5,185 nt of DNA from Streptosporangiaceae bacterium (GCA_025934635.1 JAICWX010000491.1:1-5185), one strand, 5' to 3'. Counted from the stretch's first letter, positions 1-5,185 are shown. Made by a program: numbers and translations. The notes: generated from the sequence alone by a model not told the origin.

Positions 1-1
1 C

Positions 2-1498
2 GGCGCGGTCACGATCGCGACGAACATGGCGGGCCGCGGCGTCGACATCAAGCTCGGCGAGGGCGTGCGCGAGCTCGGCGGCCTGTACGTGCTCGGCACC
101 GAGCGGCACGAGTCGCGCCGCATCGACAACCAGCTCCGCGGCCGGTCCGGACGGCAGGGCGACCCCGGCGAGAGCCGGTTCTACCTGTCGCTCGAGGACG
201 ACCTGATGCGGATGTTCAACTCCGCCCGGGTCGGCGCCATCATGGAGCGGCTGAACATCCCGCCGGACGTCCCGGTCGAGTCCAAGGTCGTCACCCGGGC
301 CATCAGGTCGGCCCAGACCCAGGTCGAGCAGCAGAACTTCGAGATCCGCAAGGACGTGCTCAAGTACGACGACGTGATGAACCGCCAGCGCGTGGTCATC
401 TACGGCGAGCGCCGCAAGGTCCTCGAGGGCGCCGACCTGCACGAGCAGATCAGCGAGTTCGTCGACGAGGTGATCGAGGGGTACGTCGTCGGCGAGACCA
501 GCGACGGCTACCCGGAGGAGTGGGACCTGGACAAGCTCTGGCGGGCCTTCCGCCAGCTGTACCCGGTCACCCTCACCATCGACGAGCTCATCGAGGAGGC
601 GGGCGGCGACAAGGCCGGGCTCACCGGCGAGTTCATCACCGAGCAGGTGACCGCCGACGCGCAGGGCGCGTACGAGCGGCGTGAGCAGGAGTTCGGCTCC
701 GAGGTCATGCGCGAGGTCGAGCGCCGGGTGATCCTGTCCGTGCTCGACCGCAAGTGGCGCGAGCACCTGTACGAGATGGACTACCTGCGCGAGGGCATCG
801 GCCTGCGCGGTTACGGCCAGCGCGACCCGCTGATCGAATACCAGCGCGAGGGCTACGACATGTTCGGCGCCATGATGGACGGGATCAAGGAAGAATCCGT
901 CGGGCACCTGTTCAACCTGCAGGTCCAGGTCCAGGAGAACCCGATCGTCGAGGAGGGCGGCCCCGCCGGGCCGGTATCTCCGAGCGGACCGGTTCCCGGC
1001 GCCCCGCCGGCCGGTGGCCGGGTGGCCGCTGGTCCGGCCGCGCCCGCGCCGCCCGGACAACCGGGCACCCGGCGCGGGGCAGCCGCGCCGGGTCGCTCCG
1101 GCGGCGCGCACGCACGCAGTGACCAGGACGCCCAGGGCGGGACCGCCGCTCCCCGGCGGGACGGCCGCGTCAGCGGAACCCAGGGGCAGCCGACCCGGCG
1201 GGACGGCCGGGCCGGCGGCGGAGCGCACGCCCGGCGTCCCGGCGGCCAGCCGACGGGGCAGAACATCCCGGAGGACCAGAACGACCCGATTCCGGCTGGG
1301 TTCGCCCCCCGCCGGCCGCAGCGGCTGCAGTACTCGGCCCCGTCCGTCGACGGCGGGACGCACGTGGAAACCAGCCAGGGCCCGGGCGTGAACGACGAGT
1401 TCGCGCGGGCCGGGCGGAACGATCCGTGCCCGTGCGGTTCGGGCCGGAAGTTCAAGCGGTGCCACGGCGACCCCCGCTCCCGCGCCGACGGCATCTGA
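2..1498 (+). CDS. secA: Preprotein translocase ATPase SecA, C-terminal half (5' truncated)
   Basis: SecA is the cytosolic/peripheral membrane ATPase that drives unfolded preproteins through the SecYEG channel. The reading frame is open from base 2, so the true start lies outside the window; 498 residues are present, roughly half of a typical actinobacterial SecA1. The fragment opens inside the second nucleotide-binding domain with helicase motif V ([11 protein letters not shown], residues 3-13), followed by motif VI ([13 protein letters not shown], from residue 44). The helical scaffold region follows, with [22 protein letters not shown] from about residue 239 and conserved sequence continuing to about residue 312. 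A long low-complexity Gly/Pro/Ala/Arg linker covers about residues 315-470. The C-terminus is a SEC-C zinc motif, C476-x-C478-x8-C487-H488, the SecB/ribosome/lipid-contacting element in well-studied SecA proteins. All visible motifs are intact. Stop codon TGA at 1496-1498. Actinobacteria often have two SecA proteins; the SEC-C tail and housekeeping context favour SecA1. Confidence 0.97.
   Translation, partial: GAVTIATNMAGRGVDIKLGEGVRELGGLYVLGTERHESRRIDNQLRGRSGRQGDPGESRFYLSLEDDLMRMFNSARVGAIMERLNIPPDVPVESKVVTRAIRSAQTQVEQQNFEIRKDVLKYDDVMNRQRVVIYGERRKVLEGADLHEQISEFVDEVIEGYVVGETSDGYPEEWDLDKLWRAFRQLYPVTLTIDELIEEAGGDKAGLTGEFITEQVTADAQGAYERREQEFGSEVMREVERRVILSVLDRKWREHLYEMDYLREGIGLRGYGQRDPLIEYQREGYDMFGAMMDGIKEESVGHLFNLQVQVQENPIVEEGGPAGPVSPSGPVPGAPPAGGRVAAGPAAPAPPGQPGTRRGAAAPGRSGGAHARSDQDAQGGTAAPRRDGRVSGTQGQPTRRDGRAGGGAHARRPGGQPTGQNIPEDQNDPIPAGFAPRRPQRLQYSAPSVDGGTHVETSQGPGVNDEFARAGRNDPCPCGSGRKFKRCHGDPRSRADGI
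1153..1209 (+). repeat. 15-bp direct repeat in the SecA linker coding sequence
   Basis: The sequence CCGGCGGGACGGCCG occurs at 1153-1167 and again at 1195-1209, each copy encoding RRDGR in the SecA linker. A related GCGGGACGGCCG occurs at about 1582-1593 inside the neighbouring minus-strand gene, where it continues into a short 9-bp tandem GGGACGGCC. This looks like GC-rich low-complexity slippage in unstructured protein segments rather than a functional DNA element. Confidence 0.5.
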
Positions 1499-1509
1499 TT
1501 CCAGGCAGC

Positions 1510-1540
1510 GGCCGGACCTAGTGACTCACTAGGTCCGGCC
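1510..1540. terminator. Bidirectional hairpin terminator between convergent genes
   Basis: A perfect inverted repeat pairs 1510-1523 with 1527-1540 (14 bp, arm GGCCGGACCTAGTG) around a 3-nt ACT loop. It starts 12 nt after the secA stop and ends 7 nt before the stop of the converging minus-strand gene, so it can serve both transcripts. There is no run of T after the stem on either strand. This fits the U-tract-poor hairpins common in GC-rich actinobacteria, where the strong stem itself is thought to end or stabilise the transcript. Confidence 0.85.
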
Positions 1541-1547
1541 CGCTCGT

Positions 1548-2375
1548 TTAACGGGTCTCGATCTCGGTGCAGAGCCACCGGGCGGGACGGCCGGGACGGC
1601 CGGGTACGGGAGAGCGCGCCGGGACATGCTCGAAGCGCATGGCCAGGGCGCGCGAACGTGATCCGAAGCCGACCACCATGGTCATCTCCACCACGCCCGC
1701 TGTCGGTCGTGACGTCATCACGCGCCGGATCCGGGGGCGCTGTTCCGCGTCAGCGGCGCAGCTGAGCAGGTCGATCTGCGCCCGGACTCGTTCGGTCGCC
1801 CAGGGCGTGAGCTGCTTGGCCGGGCGGCAGCCCGCCAGGATCTCGACGAGCACCTGGCCGAACTGCCGAGGCCAGGCGGCGCTCAGCCCGGCCGCGTGAC
1901 CTGCTTCGCCGTCCGGGCCGGGCGCGCTGCCCGCCTCGGCGGCCCCTGTCCCCGTAGCCGGTCCCGGAAGGGCCGAGACGGCCTTGCGGGCGCTGCTCGC
2001 TCCGCCGGCTGCGACCGGTCGCGGCGGCTGACGGACGGCCTCCGCGACCGTCGCCGAACATGCGGCGCCGTGGGCCTCGCAGTCGTAGGGCGGCCACCCG
2101 TTCGGTACCGCGACGAGCCGCAACCCGCCCCAGGCCGGTTCTCCGCTCGTCCCATCGGCGATCGCCCCGCTGTCTCCCGCCCCAGCACCGCCCGCTTCAC
2201 GGGCGGTCCCGGTCTCGGGCGCCTCCAGCGGCTCGAGCGCCTTCAGCGGCTCAGGAGTCTCCAGCGGCTCAGGAGTCTCCAGCGGCTCAGGATCCTGTAC
2301 CGGCTCGGCCGTCGCGGGCGGGGTGGTGCGGCCGGAGACGGCCGCAAGGTCGGGTGTGCGGGTCCTCGAGGGCAT
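1548..2375 (-). CDS. Rv3235-family (DUF6459-like) protein of unknown function
   Basis: A 275-residue protein converging on secA. I recognise the C-terminal domain as the Rv3235/DUF6459-type actinobacterial family, whose biochemical role is unknown. Visible parts: an acidic, proline-rich N-terminus with six-residue repeats of the type EPLETP (about residues 24-53); a short conserved-looking segment LRLVAVPNGWPPYD (about 85-98); an Ala/Gly/Pro-rich linker (about 105-165); and the domain itself, from WPRQFGQVLVEILAGCRPAKQL (about 168-189) through a predicted beta region (MTMVVGFGSRSRALAMRFE, 231-249) to the terminal WLCTEIETR. The final Trp-x-Cys-Thr strand is typical of the family as I remember it. 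No signal peptide or membrane segment is seen. The start is chosen because GGAAG lies 6 nt upstream; the frame stays open far upstream only because of high GC content. Stop TAA at 1548-1550. In Mycobacterium tuberculosis Rv3235 also lies close to secA1 (Rv3240c), which supports the call by context. Confidence 0.82.
   Translation of the reverse strand: MPSRTRTPDLAAVSGRTTPPATAEPVQDPEPLETPEPLETPEPLKALEPLEAPETGTAREAGGAGAGDSGAIADGTSGEPAWGGLRLVAVPNGWPPYDCEAHGAACSATVAEAVRQPPRPVAAGGASSARKAVSALPGPATGTGAAEAGSAPGPDGEAGHAAGLSAAWPRQFGQVLVEILAGCRPAKQLTPWATERVRAQIDLLSCAADAEQRPRIRRVMTSRPTAGVVEMTMVVGFGSRSRALAMRFEHVPARSPVPGRPGRPARWLCTEIETR
2215..2304 (-). repeat. Five imperfect 18-bp tandem repeats coding for EPLETP-type hexapeptides
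   Basis: Units on the + strand start at 2215, 2233, 2251, 2269 and 2287. Those at 2251-2268 and 2269-2286 are identical (TCAGGAGTCTCCAGCGGC) and the outer ones diverge. Because 18 is a multiple of three, the repeat stays in frame and gives, in protein order, EPVQDP, EPLETP, EPLETP, EPLKAL and EPLEAP in the N-terminal segment of the Rv3235-family protein. The identical central pair suggests recent expansion by slippage, and copy number may vary between strains. Confidence 0.9.
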
Positions 2376-2381
2376 GTGCTG

Positions 2382-2386
2382 CTTCC
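2382..2386 (-). promoter_or_regulatory. Ribosome binding site of the Rv3235-family gene
   Basis: On the minus strand GGAAG sits 6 nt before the ATG at 2375. This decides the start inside a reading frame that stays open for more than 1.4 kb further upstream without a stop. Confidence 0.65.
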
Positions 2387-2464
2387 AGTCCGGAGAATGC
2401 GAACGACCGCGAACGTCCCGTGACAGCGCGTCCGCATCAGGCTCCGGCTGTTCCCGTTTGTACC

Positions 2465-2496
2465 CCAGGTCGCCGACATTTCGGCGTCCGGCCTGG
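2465..2496. promoter_or_regulatory. Inverted repeat in the divergent intergenic region, operator or hairpin candidate
   Basis: CGCCGA (2471-2476) and TCGGCG (2481-2486) form a perfect 6-bp dyad with a CATT loop. An outer pair, CCAGG (2465-2469) and CCTGG (2492-2496), extends it after a small asymmetric bulge. It lies about midway between the two divergently transcribed genes, where a shared operator or a minus-strand leader hairpin could sit. The rest of the 192-bp gap (2376-2567) shows no ORF or RNA gene that I recognise. Confidence 0.3.
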
Positions 2497-2554
2497 TTAG
2501 GCGATCCTTCACGCACTGGACGGACGCCGTTCCCGCGCCCGGTGAAAACGCACC

Positions 2555-2560
2555 TAAAAT
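2555..2560 (+). promoter_or_regulatory. -10 box (TAAAAT) of the HAD phosphatase gene
   Basis: TAAAAT is one base from the TATAAT consensus and stands out as AT-rich in very GC-rich DNA. Seven bases separate it from the GTG start at 2568, so transcription would begin at or within a base or two of the start codon, giving a leaderless mRNA. No Shine-Dalgarno sequence is present and no good -35 box is visible at the expected spacing. Confidence 0.6.
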
Positions 2561-2567
2561 CGTTAGC

Positions 2568-3281
2568 GTGACGAATGGTACGGAATTTCGCGGTGTCATC
2601 ACCGACTGGGGCGGGGTGCTGACCACGCCGATCCTGCATACGGTCCAGGCCTGGATCGAGGCCGACGGCATCGACTGGGACAGCTACCGGACCGTGATGC
2701 GGACGTGGGTCACCGACGCCTACGGGCCGAACGGCACCCGGAACCCCATCCACGCACTGGAGCGCGGTGAATGCTCGGACGCCGAGTTCGAGCAGGCGCT
2801 GGCCGCCGAACTGCTCCGCGTGGACGGCGGGTCCGTCCTGGCCGCGGGGCTGCTGCAGCGCATGTTCGCGGCCAGCGTCCAGATTCCCGCCATGTACGAG
2901 CTGATCCGCGCGGTACGGGCCGCCGGGTTGCGGACCGCGCTGCTGTCCAACTCCTGGGGCGCCTCCGACTACCCGCGGGCGGATTTCCCGCACCTGTTCG
3001 ACGCCGTGGTGATCTCCAGTGAGTGCGGCCTGCGCAAGCCCGAGGCGGAGATCTTCCGGCACGCGGCGGACCTGCTCGGCCTGCCGCCGGAGCAGTGCAT
3101 CTTCATCGACGACATCGAGGCGAACATCACCGCGGCGCAGGCCTGCGGCATGACCGGCGTGCACCACGTCGAAGCGGCCCAGACGGCGGCGGCGGTCGAA
3201 GACCTCCTCGGCATCGGGCTCGGCGTGACGAAGCCCGCCGAGCCCGCGGCCGGGCCCGGAACTGGCAACACGATGCGATAA
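2568..3281 (+). CDS. HAD-superfamily hydrolase (subfamily IA-like phosphatase)
   Basis: A 237-residue cytosolic protein with all four haloacid dehalogenase superfamily motifs. Motif I is VITDWGGVLT with the predicted nucleophile D13; motif II is LLSNS with S127; motif III is K157 in ECGLRKPEAEIF; motif IV is IFIDDIEANI with D181 and D182, which would hold Mg2+. Residues about 21-110 form the helical cap expected of subfamily IA. The position two residues after the nucleophile, usually an acid/base Asp, is Gly15, as in the DxG type of HAD proteins (for example YihX, DLGNV). The substrate cannot be read from sequence; a small phosphorylated metabolite is likely. The tail after about residue 215 is Ala/Pro/Gly-rich and probably disordered. 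GTG is chosen as start because it leads directly into motif I at the usual distance and lies 7 nt after a TAAAAT box. It is transcribed divergently from the Rv3235-family gene and is followed 42 nt later by vsr. Confidence 0.9.
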   Translation: MTNGTEFRGVITDWGGVLTTPILHTVQAWIEADGIDWDSYRTVMRTWVTDAYGPNGTRNPIHALERGECSDAEFEQALAAELLRVDGGSVLAAGLLQRMFAASVQIPAMYELIRAVRAAGLRTALLSNSWGASDYPRADFPHLFDAVVISSECGLRKPEAEIFRHAADLLGLPPEQCIFIDDIEANITAAQACGMTGVHHVEAAQTAAAVEDLLGIGLGVTKPAEPAAGPGTGNTMR

Positions 3282-3309
3282 CCGCCGGGACGCGGTGATA
3301 ACCACCGGG
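3277..3309. repeat. 13-bp near-identical direct repeat upstream of vsr, operator candidate
   Basis: GATAACCGCCGGG (3277-3289) and GATAACCACCGGG (3297-3309) differ at one base and are spaced exactly 20 bp start to start, about two helical turns. The first copy overlaps the stop of the HAD gene (TAA at 3279-3281); the second ends one base before the -10 candidate of vsr. This places both copies on the same helix face in the region where a regulator or RNA polymerase would bind. Confidence 0.45.
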
Positions 3310-3310
3310 C

Positions 3311-3316
3311 TAGCCT
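3311..3316 (+). promoter_or_regulatory. -10 box (TAGCCT) of vsr, leaderless start
   Basis: TAGCCT is a fair actinobacterial -10 match and lies 7 nt before the GTG at 3324, the same spacing as at the HAD gene upstream. No Shine-Dalgarno sequence precedes the start; the GGGG at 3318-3321 is too close to serve. No clear -35 box is seen. Confidence 0.5.
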
Positions 3317-3323
3317 GTGGGGC

Positions 3324-3806
3324 GTGGCGGACTATCCGCATCCGTCCAGCCCGGGGCGTTCGGCGAACATGAGGGCCAACCGGCGGACGGACACCAAGCC
3401 GGAACTGGCGCTGCGGCGCGCCCTGCACCGGCTCGGCTACCGCTACCGCAAGGACCACCGGCTCGACCTGGACAGCGGGCGCCGGGTCCGGCCGGACATC
3501 GTGTTCACGGCGCGCAAGCTCGCCGTCTTCGTGGACGGCTGCTTCTGGCATGCCTGCCCGGAGCACGGGTCCAAGCCGAAGAACAACGAGTGGTACTGGA
3601 GCCCGAAGCTGGTCAAGAACGTCGAACGGGACCGGGTCAACGACGCCGCGCTGATGCTGGACGGCTGGACGGTGATCAGGCTCTGGGAGCACGTGCCCAT
3701 CGACGAGGCGATCACGACCGTGGTCACCGCCCTGACCGCGGCCGGCGCCCCGGCCAAGGGCCAGCCGCCGGGAAATCCCGCTTCCGGAGACGACCCGCTT
3801 AGCTGA
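3324..3806 (+). CDS. vsr: Very-short-patch-repair endonuclease (Vsr)
   Basis: A 160-residue protein of the Vsr family, which nicks DNA 5' of the mispaired T in T:G mismatches that arise when 5-methylcytosine deaminates. The N-terminus MADYPHPSSPGRSANMRA parallels E. coli Vsr (MADVHDKATRSKNMRA, from memory), which supports the GTG start over the internal ATG at 3369. Core motifs: E27 in KPELALRRAL; RPDIVF with D58, matching the catalytic Mg2+-binding Asp; DGCFWHACPEH (71-81) with intercalating F74/W75, catalytic H76 and zinc ligands C73, C78 and probably H81; NVERDR (99-104); and GWTVIRLWEH (114-123), where H123 occupies the place of the E. coli zinc Cys after WE. D71 replaces E. coli His64, a common variant in this family as I recall. 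The last 20 or so residues look disordered. No cytosine methyltransferase lies beside it. The downstream gene starts 32 nt later. Confidence 0.93.
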   Translation: MADYPHPSSPGRSANMRANRRTDTKPELALRRALHRLGYRYRKDHRLDLDSGRRVRPDIVFTARKLAVFVDGCFWHACPEHGSKPKNNEWYWSPKLVKNVERDRVNDAALMLDGWTVIRLWEHVPIDEAITTVVTALTAAGAPAKGQPPGNPASGDDPLS

Positions 3807-3822
3807 CACCCGGCGACTGTGG

Positions 3823-3828
3823 CAGACT
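3823..3828 (+). promoter_or_regulatory. Possible -10 box (CAGACT) before the DUF6912-type gene
   Basis: CAGACT lies 10 nt before the ATG at 3839, within GTGGCAGACTCTGGG. A CTGACA hexamer at 3803-3808, overlapping the vsr stop, resembles a -35 box, but the 14-bp spacing is too short unless the -10 is shifted to GACTCT (3825-3830, 16 bp). With no Shine-Dalgarno sequence upstream of the ATG, a very short or absent leader is plausible. Confidence 0.35.
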
Positions 3829-3838
3829 CTGGGTCACC

Positions 3839-4363
3839 ATGCGCGTGTTCCTGCCTTCGACGCTCCCCGCCCTGGCCGAGGTTCTCCAGACCGGCCAGGT
3901 CGGCGCCAACCCGGACTCCAGCCCGGCCGCGGACCCGGGTCCGCTGTCCGGCTACGCGGTCACGCCCGCGCTGCGCGAGGCGTACGCGAGCGGCGACGAG
4001 GAGGAACTCGAGTACGCCGCGCTGACCGCGGCCGCCCGGGCCTCGCTGCGGCTGCTGGCCGGCGACCCGGCCGCCCCGTCCCGGCGGGTGGTGCTCGCCG
4101 CCGAGCTCCCGGCCGAGCAGGTCAAGCTCGACGCCCGGGACCACGAGCCCGGCCGGGTCCTGATCGCCGTCGCGGTCCCGGTCGCGTGGCTGGTCTCGGC
4201 CCACGCGGACGACACCGACGCCGGGCCGGACGTGCGCGCCGCGGCCGACGCGCTGGCCGCCGCCGACGCGGGCGACGAGGACGCCAAGTTCGCCGTGGAC
4301 GGGGCCGAAGGTCACGAGCTCGGCTGGTACGCCAACCAGGAGCTGGCCTACCTGGCCGAGTAG
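3839..4363 (+). CDS. DUF6912-type conserved actinobacterial protein of unknown function
   Basis: A 174-residue acidic, cytosolic-looking protein without signal peptide or membrane segment. I recognise it as the conserved actinobacterial family now called DUF6912. Family-like features are the opening beta strand MRVFLPSTLPAL, the segment YAVTPALREAY (39-49) followed by the acidic helix SGDEEELEYAAL (51-62), ARASLRLL (66-73), the strand pair RRVVLAAELPAE and GRVLIAVAVPVAWLVSAH, and the C-terminal HELGWYANQELAYL (159-172). Residues about 121-156 are an Ala/Asp-rich variable stretch. The layout suggests a small alpha/beta domain; no catalytic motif is evident and no function is proposed. The ATG is preferred because it opens directly with the conserved strand. 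Transcription may be shared with vsr or start just before the ATG. I am sure it is a real gene and fairly sure of the family name. Confidence 0.85.
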   Translation: MRVFLPSTLPALAEVLQTGQVGANPDSSPAADPGPLSGYAVTPALREAYASGDEEELEYAALTAAARASLRLLAGDPAAPSRRVVLAAELPAEQVKLDARDHEPGRVLIAVAVPVAWLVSAHADDTDAGPDVRAAADALAAADAGDEDAKFAVDGAEGHELGWYANQELAYLAE

Positions 4364-4406
4364 CCCCGCCCAGGGCGCGTACCCCAGAACCAGCAGGTCG
4401 TGCAAC

Positions 4407-4418
4407 GATACGGGTATC
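4407..4418. promoter_or_regulatory. Short inverted repeat upstream of pruA, operator candidate
   Basis: GATAC (4407-4411) and GTATC (4414-4418) are a perfect 5-bp dyad around GG, the only AT-richer patch in the 87-bp gap between the DUF6912-type gene and pruA. It lies about 30 nt before the pruA start, where the promoter is expected. The half sites are short, so this may be chance. No clear -35/-10 pair could be set. Confidence 0.3.
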
Positions 4419-4437
4419 CACAAGACCCGAAAACGCC

Positions 4438-4442
4438 AGGAG
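4438..4442 (+). promoter_or_regulatory. Ribosome binding site of pruA (AGGAG)
   Basis: AGGAG lies 8 nt before the ATG at 4451 and 5 nt before the adjoining in-frame GTG at 4448. The spacing favours the ATG, although initiation at GTG would only add one residue. Confidence 0.8.
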
Positions 4443-4450
4443 CGATCGTG

Positions 4451-5185
4451 ATGGACGCCGTCTCCAGGACCCCCGTACCGGTGAACGAGCCGGTCAGGCA
4501 GTACCAGCCGGGCAGCCACGAGCGGGCCGCGCTGGAAGCCAAGATCAAGGAACTCGCCGGCCAGCAGACCGAACTCACCATGACCATCGCGGGCCGCCAG
4601 CACCTGCCCGCCGGCCCGAAGATCGACGTGGTCCAGCCGCACAACAAAACCCACGTCCTCGGCCAGCTCGGCAACGCCGAGGACCTGGACGTAGCCGCCG
4701 CCATCCACGCGGCCAAGCAGGCGGCGCCCGGCTGGCGCGCCCTGTCCTTCGACGACCGCGCCGCCGTCTTCCTCAAGGCAGCCGACCTGCTGGCGGGCCC
4801 GTGGCGGGCCGTCGTGAACGCCGCTACCGTCCTCGGCCAGTCCAAGTCGCCGTACCAGGCCGAGATCGACGCCGCCTGCGAGCTGATCGACTTCTGGCGC
4901 TACAACGTCTACTACGCCAGGAAACTCCTCAGCGAGCAGCCCGAATCGGCGCCCGGCACCTGGAACCGGATGGAGTACCGCCCGCTCGAGGGCTTCGTGC
5001 TGGCCATCACGCCGTTCAACTTCACCTCGATCGCGGGCAACCTGCCGACCGCGCCCGCCCTGCTCGGCAACGTGGTGGTGTGGAAGCCGTCGCCCACCCA
5101 GCAGCTCTCCGCGCACTACCTGATGCGCCTGCTCGAGGCGGCCGGGCTGCCGCCCGGGGTGATCAACCTGGTCACCGGGGACGGC
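4451..5185 (+). CDS. pruA: Delta-1-pyrroline-5-carboxylate dehydrogenase, N-terminal part (3' truncated)
   Basis: This enzyme (L-glutamate gamma-semialdehyde dehydrogenase) oxidises the semialdehyde in equilibrium with pyrroline-5-carboxylate to glutamate with NAD+, the second step of proline catabolism after proline dehydrogenase. The window holds 245 codons, somewhat under half of a typical stand-alone enzyme of about 540 residues, and stops without a stop codon. Recognisable features are the family N-terminus (MDAVSRTPVPVNEPVRQY), the substrate-binding-side segment KIDVVQPHNKTHVLG, and the coenzyme-binding core AITPFNFTSIAGN (P188, F189, N190) followed by VVWKPS with the NAD-contacting K212 and GVINLVTGDG at the edge. 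The catalytic Glu and Cys of the aldehyde dehydrogenase family lie beyond the window. Length and lack of an upstream domain indicate the single-function form, not a PutA fusion; a proline dehydrogenase gene often follows in actinobacteria but is not visible here. Confidence 0.95.
   Translation, partial: MDAVSRTPVPVNEPVRQYQPGSHERAALEAKIKELAGQQTELTMTIAGRQHLPAGPKIDVVQPHNKTHVLGQLGNAEDLDVAAAIHAAKQAAPGWRALSFDDRAAVFLKAADLLAGPWRAVVNAATVLGQSKSPYQAEIDAACELIDFWRYNVYYARKLLSEQPESAPGTWNRMEYRPLEGFVLAITPFNFTSIAGNLPTAPALLGNVVVWKPSPTQQLSAHYLMRLLEAAGLPPGVINLVTGDG

Noticed and set aside
853..1578. Minus-strand ORF of 241 residues opposite the SecA tail
   Set aside because: It is the complement of the SecA linker, Pro/Ala/Arg-rich with no family features, and would cross the terminator hairpin.
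2465..2496. CCAGG and CCTGG as a deliberate pair of Dcm/Vsr target sites near vsr
   Set aside because: CCWGG is expected often by chance in GC-rich DNA and nothing shows Dcm-type methylation in this organism.
1896..2500. Plus-strand ORFs opposite the Rv3235-family gene
   Set aside because: They are Arg-rich shadow frames without family resemblance, and their repeats only mirror the minus-strand tandem repeat.
3277..3806. A defence or restriction island centred on vsr
   Set aside because: There are no methyltransferase, nuclease partner, integrase, tRNA or insertion sequence signatures, and composition matches the neighbours.
2376..3809. Minus-strand frame open from 3809 down to the Rv3235-family start, giving a 753-residue ORF
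   Set aside because: It runs antisense through vsr and the HAD gene, both of which have clear family motifs. The extension is unlike any protein I recognise and lacks a ribosome binding site; only the part from 2375 has one and matches a family.
4367..4377. CGCCC-A-GGGCG hairpin just after the DUF6912-type gene as a terminator
   Set aside because: With a realistic loop only about 3 bp of stem remain, so it is too weak.
3443..5116. 557-residue minus-strand ORF opposite vsr, the DUF6912-type gene and pruA
   Set aside because: Its sequence is Arg/Gly/Val-rich, typical of the antisense of GC-rich genes, and all three plus-strand genes it covers are well supported.

Overview
The DNA is very GC-rich, with G or C at most third codon positions, frequent GTG starts and weak ribosome binding sites. 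The genes are actinobacterial: SecA with a C-terminal SEC-C zinc motif, an Rv3235-type protein, a DUF6912-type protein and an actinobacterial-style PruA. PruA and the gene order around secA suggest the order Pseudonocardiales (Amycolatopsis-like), but that is my inference from memory of these families, not a search result.

Layout, left to right. (1) Positions 2-1498, + strand: the C-terminal half of the preprotein translocase ATPase SecA, truncated at the left edge. (2) Positions 1510-1540: a perfect 14-bp GC-rich hairpin between two converging genes, probably a bidirectional terminator. (3) Positions 1548-2375, - strand: an Rv3235-family protein (DUF6459-like) with a six-residue tandem repeat near its N-terminus. 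(4) Positions 2376-2567: a divergent intergenic region with a hairpin or operator candidate and a -10-like box just before the next gene. (5) Positions 2568-4363, + strand: a HAD-type phosphatase, a Vsr-type very-short-patch-repair endonuclease and a DUF6912-type protein. The gaps between them are 42 and 32 bp. (6) Positions 4451-5185, + strand: the N-terminal part of pruA, the delta-1-pyrroline-5-carboxylate dehydrogenase of proline catabolism, running off the right edge.

The genes do not form one obvious pathway. SecA (secretion) and PruA (proline breakdown) are housekeeping genes, and the stretch between them is a run of small conserved actinobacterial genes. The most distinctive points are an orphan vsr with no cytosine methyltransferase beside it and three consecutive genes that look leaderless, with no Shine-Dalgarno sequence and a -10-like box 7-10 nt before the start codon. 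A near-perfect 13-bp direct repeat with a 20-bp period also sits immediately upstream of vsr. I see no mobile element, CRISPR array, rRNA or tRNA, and no convincing new multi-gene system.
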